From Hephaestia sp. MAHUQ-44 (GTDB lineage Bacteria; Pseudomonadota; Alphaproteobacteria; Sphingomonadales; Sphingomonadaceae): 64,000 nt of DNA. The stretch covers positions 221,080 to 285,079 of the forward strand of contig NZ_JAMSLX010000004.1 of assembly GCF_023806085.1 (NCBI RefSeq), read 5' to 3'. Of this stretch, positions 31,186 through 39,052 are shown piece after piece (the first letter of the stretch is position 1; every line of letters begins with the position of its first letter). Made by a program: the position numbers and the translations under genes. The notes below the pieces were generated by a model. It was given only the letters and a program-made list of their open reading frames with translations. It was not told the origin of the DNA and ran no database searches.

Positions 31186-33264
31186 TCATTGGCAAATACT
31201 TTCCAGTAACGCCGGCGGGGAGGGGGGCGGTGGGAGCGCAACCCTCTTCGCCTGCGCCGCCGCGGCGAAGGTTGCGGGATGGCGTGCCTTGGCCGGGGCG
31301 ATGTCGCCCGCGTAGAAGGCGTCCTGCCCGGCTTCGGCAAGCGACACGAAGCGCGCGCCCTGCGCGCGGTAGAAAGCCAGCAATCGCGGCAGCAATTTCG
31401 CGTCTAGGGCGCCGACATGCATCAGCAGCACCAGCGGGATCTCGCGGCCCGCGACCGTCTGTGATGCCGCGCGCGACCACGCCAGCGCCTCGGCGGCGGC
31501 CTGCATGTAACTCGCCTCCAGCGTGGCGATTCCCGCCTGGTCCTGCTTCGCCACGCAGCGCGCATAGGGCGCCGCCCAGGCATAGTCGCCGAAGCTCATC
31601 GTCACGCTCGCGACCTTGTATTTGTGCCTGGCGAGGAAGGTGCGTGCGGCTTTCCACTTGGCCGGCGTCTCGCCTTCGGCGAGATAGGGATAGCGCAGCC
31701 AATGCCAGTCGGCGCCCGCCATCAGCGGTTCGATCGCGGGCTCGTTACGCAGTACGTCGGCCTGCCATGCGGACAACGCATTCTCGTTGAGGTTCATGTG
31801 CGACCAACCGTGGTTGGCGAGCAATTGGCCCGACGCGCGCCATGCCGCGAGCGCGGGGATCGACGCCGGCTCGGCCTCGGCGAAACCGCCATTGGTGAAG
31901 CCATAGGTCGGCGGCACCCCCGCATCCTTCAGCGCGGTGCTGATCGCTGCCATGATCGCGATCCGGCTGTCGCCGTCGGGCAGCGGCCCGTGAACGGGCA
32001 GATCGTCGAAGGTGATCGCGATCTGCGGGCCGTCAGTACGGGTGCCGGCAGCGATCATCGCCTCGATTGGCACCGCCGCCGCCATCGCCGCATAGCCCGC
32101 GGGTGAGGGATGGAGGTGATCGCCCGAATCGTACGCGGGCAACAGCCGCTCGGGATGCGCGGGATCGCGGATCGCCGCATCGAAATCGATCACGCCGTCG
32201 AAATTACCCGGCGTGCGTATCCACGCGTTGATCGCCTGACGATCGGCCTCGTTGTCGGCATCGGCATGATAATAATCGTTGCCGACGAACGGCGTCACCG
32301 TGCCGCCCCAGACGCGCAACCCCTGCGCATGCGCGCGCGCGATCACCTGGCGATAGCCGGCGATGATATTGGCGACGAGCGCGTCATGCTCGGCGTGTGA
32401 TACGGGCGCGTCGCGCGTCAGCGTGCCGAGATCGTTGATGCCTTCGAGCAGGATCACGTCGGTGGCGCCGCTGCGCGCGGCGGTATCGCGGTCGAAGCGT
32501 GCGAGCAGATTGGGGCCGAGCCCGTCGAGCAGCACGCGGTTGCCGCCGATTCCCGCGTTGACCACGCCGATCTCCGCCCCCGTCGCGCGCAGCCGGGCGG
32601 CGAGTTGGTCGGGCCAGCGATTGTCGCCATCGGTGGTCGCGCCGTTGCCGTCGGTGATCGAATCGCCGATCGCCACGATCGCGCGGGCGCCCGGCGCGGC
32701 GGCGACCTCGATGTCGGAAAGCTGATACCAATGCGTGATCGCGTGCGCATCGGGCAGATCGGAATCGCCGACGCGATTGCCGGGTACCACGAACGAGGTC
32801 GCGCGCGAGCCCGGATGGCCAGTCTGCTGCGCCGGCGGCCTGGGGTAATGGATGCTGATCGTGACATCGGATCCCGCCGCCGCGTCGAAACGAATCGGGT
32901 CCGAATAATATGCCGCCCCGGCGGGAATCGTGACCGTGGGGGTGCCGCCGAAGCTGAGCCGCACATTGGTTGCGGGCACGATCTGCGGTTTGCCGCGCGC
33001 TACCGGCCGCGCGATCGCGGCGGCATCGATCGTCAACGGCGCGGTGCCGAAGATGTTCGAGAACCGCACGCGCATCTGAGTGCCGCCGAGCGAGAGCCGC
33101 ACCGTCTGGCGCAGCGTCGCATCGGTGAGCGCAGTATCGGGCAGCGCATTGTGCGGCTCGGGCACCTGCTGCGCCGATCCCCACGAGGCGACCCAATGCG
33201 GCGCCTCCTGCGCCGCCGCGGGCGCGGTGACGAGCGCGGCGGCGGCGAGGAGGATCAGTCTCAT
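31186..33264 (-). CDS. Secreted SGNH esterase fused to a polysaccharide deacetylase-like domain
   Basis: A 692-residue exported protein with two different hydrolase domains. After the signal peptide MRLILLAAAALVTAPAAA comes an SGNH domain with Ser202 (AIGDSITDG), Asn277 (EGINDLG) and DHLHP at 382-386. From about residue 412 a NodB/polysaccharide deacetylase-like domain follows, with Asp420-Asp421 (ITFDDLP) and His485/His489 (NHGWSHMN). The start ATG overlaps the GH3 stop as ATGA. Acetylxylan deacetylation by two chemistries is the simplest role; the second domain might instead act on peptidoglycan or amino sugars. Confidence 0.85.
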   Translation of the reverse strand: MRLILLAAAALVTAPAAAQEAPHWVASWGSAQQVPEPHNALPDTALTDATLRQTVRLSLGGTQMRVRFSNIFGTAPLTIDAAAIARPVARGKPQIVPATNVRLSFGGTPTVTIPAGAAYYSDPIRFDAAAGSDVTISIHYPRPPAQQTGHPGSRATSFVVPGNRVGDSDLPDAHAITHWYQLSDIEVAAAPGARAIVAIGDSITDGNGATTDGDNRWPDQLAARLRATGAEIGVVNAGIGGNRVLLDGLGPNLLARFDRDTAARSGATDVILLEGINDLGTLTRDAPVSHAEHDALVANIIAGYRQVIARAHAQGLRVWGGTVTPFVGNDYYHADADNEADRQAINAWIRTPGNFDGVIDFDAAIRDPAHPERLLPAYDSGDHLHPSPAGYAAMAAAVPIEAMIAAGTRTDGPQIAITFDDLPVHGPLPDGDSRIAIMAAISTALKDAGVPPTYGFTNGGFAEAEPASIPALAAWRASGQLLANHGWSHMNLNENALSAWQADVLRNEPAIEPLMAGADWHWLRYPYLAEGETPAKWKAARTFLARHKYKVASVTMSFGDYAWAAPYARCVAKQDQAGIATLEASYMQAAAEALAWSRAASQTVAGREIPLVLLMHVGALDAKLLPRLLAFYRAQGARFVSLAEAGQDAFYAGDIAPAKARHPATFAAAAQAKRVALPPPPSPPALLESICQ

Positions 33265-35630
33265 GAGATGTCCAATGTCACCGTCTTGAGGGTCCGCGAA
33301 TCGGGCCCGACCATGATGTCGAACGCCCCCGGCTCGACGACGCGCTGCATGTCGATGTTCCACAGCGCGAACGCATTCGGGGTCAGCGTGAAGGTCAGCG
33401 TCTGCTTCTCGCCGGGTGCCAGCGTCACGCGGCGGAAGCCCTTGAGCTCCTTGACCGGTTGCGTGACCGAGCTTTCCTTGTCGCGGATGTAGAGTTGGAC
33501 GACCTCGTCGCCCGCGACCTTGCCCGTGTTGGTGACGTCAACCGACACCGTCACGCTCCCGGCGATGCCGATCGTCCTGGCCGACAGGCGCGGCGCACCG
33601 ATCTCGAAACTGGTGTAGCTGAGCCCGTAGCCGAACGGGAACAGCGGCTCGGTGGTGTCGAACAGATAGCCGCGCTGCGCGCTCGGCTTGTGATTGTAGA
33701 ACAGCGGCAATTGCCCGACGCTGCGCGCGATCGTCACCGGCAGCTTGCCGCCGGGGTTGACGGTGCCGAACAGCACATCGGCCATCGCATTGCCACCCTG
33801 TTCGCCGCCATACCAGCCCTCGACCAGCGCGTTCGCCTGTTCGGCGACCTCGTTGACCGCGAGCGGCCGGCCGTTGGTGAGCACCACGACGATCGGCTTG
33901 CCCAGCGCCTTCAGGGCATCGAACAATTCCTGCTGCTCGCCGACCATGGTGATGTCGTCGCGATCGCCGAGATGGTTGTCGGCCCAGGCCTCGCGGCTGG
34001 TCTGTTCGTTGCCGCCGATATTGAGCACGATCGTGTCGGCGCCCTTCGCGGCCTCGACGGCTGCGGCGATCCGCTGGCGGTTCTGCGCGGGATCGGCGAG
34101 CGTGACCTCGTCAGCCCACCAATCGTCATTCTCGGTGATCTTGACGCCCTCGGCGTAGACGATCCGCGCGCTGTTCCCGACCTTGGCCTTGATCCCGTCG
34201 AGCAGCGATACGGCGTGCGGCGGAATACCGTAATAACCGCCGAGATGCGCCTTGGCCGCGTTGGGGCCGATCACCGCGATCGTGCCTGTCGGCTTGAGCG
34301 GCAGCAGCCCGTCATTCTTGAGCAGCACGATCGATTTTTGCGCGGATTCGAGCGCCAGCGCGCGGGCTTCGGCATTGTTGGTGATCGCCTGCGCCGCGGC
34401 GACATCGGCATAGGGATTCTCGAACAGCCCCGATCGGAACTTCATGTCGAGCACATAGCGGACGGCCTCGTCGATCCGCGCTTCGGAAACCTTGCCCTCG
34501 CGCACCTGCTTGACGAGCGTCTGGTACGACAGCCCGTCGGGCAGATCCATGTCGACCCCGGCGGCGAGCGCGAGCCGTGCGGCCTGTTCCAGATCGCCCG
34601 CGACGTGGTGGATGTCCTTCAACTGGTCGATCGCCGAATAGTCGCTGGTGACGGCGCCCTTGAATCCCCACTCGCCGCGCAGCACGTCGGTGAGCAGCCA
34701 TTTGCTCGCATGGCTGGGGACACCGTCGATCTCGTTATACGACGGCATCACCGCGGCCACGCCGGTGCGGCGGATGACTTCCTCGAACGGCGGAAAGAAA
34801 TTCTCGCGCAACTCGCGTTCGGAAAGCGGCGCCGGGCCGATATTGGTGCCGCTCTCGGGCTGGCCGTGGCCGGTCAGATGCTTGAGCGTCGCGAAGACAT
34901 GGCCGGGCTTGAGCACGCGCGCGCGCCCCGGCCCCTGCAACCCCTCGACTGCGGCGACGCCGAGTTCGCCGACCAGATAGGGATCTTCGCCAAAGGTCTC
35001 CTCGATCCGGCCCCAGCGCGGATCGCGCGCGATATCGACCACGGGCGACAGCACCTGCGTCACCCCGCGGGCGCGAATCTCGCGCGCGGTGATGACGTTG
35101 GTACGCCGCACGAGATCGGCATCCCAGGACGAGGCGAGCCCGATCGGGATCGGGAAGCTCGTCGCACCCAGCGCGGCATAGCCGTGCAGGCCTTCCTCGT
35201 GGAACAGGATCGGGATGCCGAGCCGGGTCCTGGTCATCGCCCAGCGTTGCATCGCGTTGACCAGCCGGATCGTCTGCGCCGTGTCGCGCCAGGGCAATTC
35301 ACGCGGCGAAATCGGGCCGTGTGCGTCGGCGGGCCGCGCGACGCCGCCGATTCCGCCGGGATAGACCTTGCTCATCTTGGCGGCATCGAACTGGTCGTTG
35401 GTGTCGAAAATGTTGGTCTTGCCCGTCCACACCACTTCGAGCTGCGCGACCTTCTCCTCGAGCGTCATGCGCCGAATCAGATCGTCGACCCGATCGGCGA
35501 CCGGCGCGCCGGCATCGCGGTAGAGAGGTTGGTCCGCCGCCTGCGGGGCAGGCGGAACCGGTGATGGCGCGGGGGCGGCCGCTATCAATGCCAGCCCCGA
35601 AACGGCGCACAGAATCGCGCGAACCTTCAT
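33261..35630 (-). CDS. Glycoside hydrolase family 3 beta-xylosidase/beta-glucosidase
   Basis: A 789-residue exported enzyme with signal peptide MKVRAILCAVSGLALIAAA. It has the GH3 N-terminal barrel (RMTLEEKVAQL, LKHLTGHG), the nucleophile Asp330 in VTSDYSAI, the C-terminal alpha/beta sandwich (KNDGLLPLK) and a fibronectin type III domain at the end. It would release xylose from the non-reducing end of xylo-oligosaccharides, judged by its regulon; glucosidase activity is the alternative. The operator at 35687, 56 bp upstream, is shared with the divergent GH67 gene. Confidence 0.92.
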   Translation of the reverse strand: MKVRAILCAVSGLALIAAAPAPSPVPPAPQAADQPLYRDAGAPVADRVDDLIRRMTLEEKVAQLEVVWTGKTNIFDTNDQFDAAKMSKVYPGGIGGVARPADAHGPISPRELPWRDTAQTIRLVNAMQRWAMTRTRLGIPILFHEEGLHGYAALGATSFPIPIGLASSWDADLVRRTNVITAREIRARGVTQVLSPVVDIARDPRWGRIEETFGEDPYLVGELGVAAVEGLQGPGRARVLKPGHVFATLKHLTGHGQPESGTNIGPAPLSERELRENFFPPFEEVIRRTGVAAVMPSYNEIDGVPSHASKWLLTDVLRGEWGFKGAVTSDYSAIDQLKDIHHVAGDLEQAARLALAAGVDMDLPDGLSYQTLVKQVREGKVSEARIDEAVRYVLDMKFRSGLFENPYADVAAAQAITNNAEARALALESAQKSIVLLKNDGLLPLKPTGTIAVIGPNAAKAHLGGYYGIPPHAVSLLDGIKAKVGNSARIVYAEGVKITENDDWWADEVTLADPAQNRQRIAAAVEAAKGADTIVLNIGGNEQTSREAWADNHLGDRDDITMVGEQQELFDALKALGKPIVVVLTNGRPLAVNEVAEQANALVEGWYGGEQGGNAMADVLFGTVNPGGKLPVTIARSVGQLPLFYNHKPSAQRGYLFDTTEPLFPFGYGLSYTSFEIGAPRLSARTIGIAGSVTVSVDVTNTGKVAGDEVVQLYIRDKESSVTQPVKELKGFRRVTLAPGEKQTLTFTLTPNAFALWNIDMQRVVEPGAFDIMVGPDSRTLKTVTLDIS

Positions 35631-35686
35631 GCGTCACTCCCCTTTGAACGGACACCACGTCCAGCGATGCTTGAGCGCATCTTCCC

Positions 35687-35700
35687 TGATAGCGCTACCA
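35687..35700. promoter_or_regulatory. LacI-type operator between GH3 and GH67 genes
   Basis: TGATAGCGCTACCA matches TGNTAGCGCTANCA fully. It lies in the only gap between two divergent units (GH3-esterase to the left, GH67-lacI-xylD to the right), so a single bound repressor could silence both. Confidence 0.75.
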
Positions 35701-35763
35701 TGCTATAGGGTGGGTTTGTCAATGGCTGACCGACGCAATGATGCGCGGAAAATCCGGGAGAGA

Positions 35764-37920
35764 ATGATGCGTGGGACGATCAAATGGCTGCTGGCGGTGT
35801 TTGCGCTGCTGGCGGTGCCCGGGGTAGGGCACGCCGAGGACGGCTATGATTTGTGGCTGCGCTATCAACCGCTCGCCGGTGCGCCGCGCGCCGCACTGGC
35901 GCAGCACGCGACCGCGCTGGTGGTGCCCGAGGCCCCGTCGCCGACACTGCGAATCGCAGCGGCCGAGCTCGATCGCGGGCTGACGGGCCTGCTGGGGGCG
36001 GCGATCGCGACGCGGCGCGATCCGATCGCGGGTGCGCTTGTCATCGGCACGCCCGCCAGCGTTCCCGGCGTGACGCTCGATCGTGCCACCGCCACCGCGC
36101 TCGGCACCGAAGGCTATCTCATCCGCAGCACGACGCTGGCTGGCAAGCCAGTGACGCTGATCACCGCCAACACCGATGTCGGGCTGCTCCACGGCGCCTT
36201 CGCCTGGCTGCGGCTCGCCGAGACCGGGGCCGCGCTCGATAAATTGGATGTGCGCTCGGCGCCGAAGATCGCAATCCGGATGCTCAATCACTGGGACAAT
36301 CTCGATCGCACCGTCGAGCGCGGTTATGCCGGGCAATCGATCTGGGATTGGTGGCGGCTGCCCGATTGGCACGATCCGCGTTACACTGATTACGCGCGCG
36401 CCAACGCCTCGATCGGCATCAACGGCGCCGTGCTCAACAACGTCAACGCCGCGCCCGAGATGCTGACGCCGCACTTTATCGCCAAGGCGGCGGCGCTGGC
36501 GGATATTTTCCGGCCTTATGGCATCAAGGTCTGGCTGTCGGTCAATTTCGCCGCCCCCAAGGCGCTGGGCGATCTCGACACGGCCGATCCCACCGATCCG
36601 CGCGTCGCGCGCTGGTGGCAGGCCAAGGCTGATGAAATCTACGCCGCGATCCCCGATTTCGGCGGCTTCCTCGTCAAGGCTAATTCGGAAGGCCAGCCGG
36701 GCCCCGGCGACTATCAGCGCAGCCAGGCGGAAGGCGCGAACATGCTCGCCGCCGCGCTCCGCCCACATCAGGGCGTCGTGATCTGGCGCGCGTTCGTCTA
36801 TGCGGCCGAAAATCCGGAGGACCGTGCCAGGCAGGCGTATAGCGAGTTCAAGCCGCTCGACGGCAAATTCGCCGCCAATGTGATCGTGCAGGTCAAGAAC
36901 GGCCCGATCGACTTCCAGCCGCGCGAGCCCTTCTCGCCGCTATTCGGTGCGATGCCCGGGACGCCGCTCGCGCTCGAATTGCAGATCACCAAGGAATATC
37001 TCGGCTTCGCAACCCATCTCGTCTATCTCGCGCCCTTGTTCGAGGAGACGCTCGACGCCGATACCTTCGCTCAGGGCAAGGGCTCGACGGTCGCCAAAGT
37101 AGTCGAAGGCAGGCTCGACGGGCACAAACTCAGCGCGATTGCCGGCGTCGCCAATATCGGGTCGGATCGCGACTGGTCGGGATCGGATTTCGATCAGGCC
37201 AATTGGTATGCGTTCGGGCGACTGGCGTGGGATCCCGATCTCGGTTCGCGCGCGATCGCCGAGGAATGGATCAAGCAGACCTTCACCGCCGATCCCGGCT
37301 TCGTCGCGCCCGTCACCGGCATGATGATGGCCTCGCGCCAGGCCGCGGTCGATTACATGACCCCGCTCGGGCTCGCCCACCAGATGGCGACCGGCCATCA
37401 TTATGGTCCGGGGCCGTGGGTCCGCGATCTCGATCGCCCCGAATGGAATCCGGTCTATTACAACCGTGCCGATGCGAACGGGATCGGGTTCGATCGCACC
37501 GCATCGGGCAGCGACGCGGTGGCGCAATATGCCTCCCCGGTGGCGCAGCGTTTCGCGAGCCTCGCGACGGTGGGCGATGATGATCTGCTGTGGTTCCACC
37601 ACCTGCCCTGGACCTATGAAATGGCGTCGGGGGACACGCTGTGGGATGCGCTCGTCAAACGCTATGGGCACGGAGTTGCCGCCGTTGCCGACATGCAGCG
37701 GACGTGGGCGGGGCTCGCGCGCTATGTCGATGATGCGCGTTATGTGAAGGCCACGCGCTTCCTGGCGATCCAGCATCGCGAGGCGAAATGGTGGCGCGAT
37801 GCCTCGATCGCCTATTTCCAGTCATTGTCGAAATTGCCGCTGCCTGTAGGGGAGGAACCGCCGGCTCACGATCTCGGTTATTACGAGGCATTGCGCTTTC
37901 CCTATGCTCCGGGGCATTAA
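35764..37920 (+). CDS. Glycoside hydrolase family 67 alpha-glucuronidase
   Basis: A 718-residue enzyme that removes (4-O-methyl-)glucuronic acid from the non-reducing end of glucuronoxylan oligomers. The family blocks LNHWDNLDRTVERGYAG, GINGAVLNNVNA and LVKANSEGQPGPGD are present, the last holding the probable catalytic acid Glu309. A signal-like stretch (GTIKWLLAVFALLAVPGVGHA) suggests export, while many family members are intracellular. ATG 35764 follows GGGAGAGA; an ATG at 35767 is equally possible. It is the first gene of GH67-lacI-xylD. Confidence 0.93.
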   Translation: MMRGTIKWLLAVFALLAVPGVGHAEDGYDLWLRYQPLAGAPRAALAQHATALVVPEAPSPTLRIAAAELDRGLTGLLGAAIATRRDPIAGALVIGTPASVPGVTLDRATATALGTEGYLIRSTTLAGKPVTLITANTDVGLLHGAFAWLRLAETGAALDKLDVRSAPKIAIRMLNHWDNLDRTVERGYAGQSIWDWWRLPDWHDPRYTDYARANASIGINGAVLNNVNAAPEMLTPHFIAKAAALADIFRPYGIKVWLSVNFAAPKALGDLDTADPTDPRVARWWQAKADEIYAAIPDFGGFLVKANSEGQPGPGDYQRSQAEGANMLAAALRPHQGVVIWRAFVYAAENPEDRARQAYSEFKPLDGKFAANVIVQVKNGPIDFQPREPFSPLFGAMPGTPLALELQITKEYLGFATHLVYLAPLFEETLDADTFAQGKGSTVAKVVEGRLDGHKLSAIAGVANIGSDRDWSGSDFDQANWYAFGRLAWDPDLGSRAIAEEWIKQTFTADPGFVAPVTGMMMASRQAAVDYMTPLGLAHQMATGHHYGPGPWVRDLDRPEWNPVYYNRADANGIGFDRTASGSDAVAQYASPVAQRFASLATVGDDDLLWFHHLPWTYEMASGDTLWDALVKRYGHGVAAVADMQRTWAGLARYVDDARYVKATRFLAIQHREAKWWRDASIAYFQSLSKLPLPVGEEPPAHDLGYYEALRFPYAPGH

Positions 37921-37941
37921 TCGGGCAACAGAGGAACGATA

Positions 37942-39021
37942 TTGGTAAAGAAACCTAGCCGGCGCGGCAGTAGCGCCCCCACGATTGCTGACGTTGCCAA
38001 GCGCGCCGGCGTTTCCCCGATGACGGTTTCGCGGGTAATCAACGGCGAACAGACGGTGCGCCCGCTCACCCGCGCGGCGGTCGAGGAAGCGATTCGCCAA
38101 CTCAACTACGCGCCCAATTCGGCGGCGCGCAGCCTGGCGGGTGGGGGGCAGGTGCGGATCGGGTTGCTCTACAGCAATCCGAGCGCGGCCTATCTGAGCG
38201 AATTTCTGGTCGGCGTGCTCGATCAGGCCGCGCGCGGCGACGTTCAGCTTGTGATCGAGAAGTGCGAGCCCGGGCAGGACGAGCAGCGCGCGGCGCGCCA
38301 CCTGATCGACGGTGGCGTCGATGGGGTGCTGCTGCCGCCGCCGCTCAGCGACGCGGCCGATGTGATCGCGCTGTTCGGTGAGGCCGGCGTGTCGGTGGTG
38401 GTGGTGGCGAGCGCCCGCCCGCCCGATCGGGTCTCGTCGGTCGGGATCGACGATTTCGAGGCCGCGCGCGCGATGACCAACCATCTGCTCGCGATGGGGC
38501 ACGATCGGATCGGCTTCATCATCGGCAACCCCAATCAGCACGCCAGCGCGCGCCGCCTTGAGGGCTATCGCGCCGCGCTCGGGGAGCGCGGCAACAGGAT
38601 CGACGAGGGGCTGATCGCGCAGGGCCTGTTCACCTATCGCTCGGGGCTCGACGCCGCCGAGCTGCTGCTCGCCAACGCGTCGCCGCCGACCGCGATTTTT
38701 GCGAGCAACGACGATATGGCCGCCGCTGCGGTCGCGGTCGCGCATCGTCGCGGGGTCGATGTTCCCGGCGATCTCAGCGTCTGCGGGTTCGACGATACGC
38801 CGTTCGCGACCACCATCTGGCCCGCGCTGACGACGATCCACCAGCCGATCGCGGAAATGTCGCGCGCCGCGCTCGACCAGCTCGTTGGTGAGGTGCGCGA
38901 ACGCCGCGCGGGCAAGGCTGCGCCGTTCCGCCGGGTGCTGCTCGATTTTGCGCTGGTGCGTCGCCACTCCGATGCGCCACCGCGTCGCCGTCGTCCCGAA
39001 CTTGCCAGCGGGAAGCGTTGA
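37942..39021 (+). CDS. LacI-family transcriptional regulator 2 (XylR-like)
   Basis: A 359-residue repressor starting at TTG 37942 with GAGGAACGA upstream, 21 bp after the GH67 gene. The helix-turn-helix is residues 15-34 (IADVAKRAGVSPMTVSRVIN) and the hinge is LNYAPNSAARSLA. The effector domain follows, with IGLLYSNPSAAYLSEFLVG. It lies between alpha-glucuronidase and xylD, so a xylose-responsive role like that of Caulobacter XylR is likely. It shares recognition-helix residues with regulator 1 (15296-16366) and may bind the same TAGCGCTA-core sites. Confidence 0.9.
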   Translation: MVKKPSRRGSSAPTIADVAKRAGVSPMTVSRVINGEQTVRPLTRAAVEEAIRQLNYAPNSAARSLAGGGQVRIGLLYSNPSAAYLSEFLVGVLDQAARGDVQLVIEKCEPGQDEQRAARHLIDGGVDGVLLPPPLSDAADVIALFGEAGVSVVVVASARPPDRVSSVGIDDFEAARAMTNHLLAMGHDRIGFIIGNPNQHASARRLEGYRAALGERGNRIDEGLIAQGLFTYRSGLDAAELLLANASPPTAIFASNDDMAAAAVAVAHRRGVDVPGDLSVCGFDDTPFATTIWPALTTIHQPIAEMSRAALDQLVGEVRERRAGKAAPFRRVLLDFALVRRHSDAPPRRRRPELASGKR

Positions 39022-39031
39022 ATTGATCGCG

Positions 39032-39045
39032 GGGTAGCGCTACCA
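39032..39045. promoter_or_regulatory. LacI-type operator upstream of xylD
   Basis: GGGTAGCGCTACCA differs from TGNTAGCGCTANCA only at the first base; its 12-bp core GGTAGCGCTACC is a perfect palindrome. It ends 7 bp before the xylD ATG and sits between the regulator gene and xylD, so xylD may have its own repressed promoter. Confidence 0.7.
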
Positions 39046-39052
39046 AGGCGGC

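Noticed and set aside
33459..35564. 701-codon open frame opposite the GH3 gene
   Set aside because: Typical antisense product in high-GC DNA; the GH3 catalytic motifs on the minus strand are intact.
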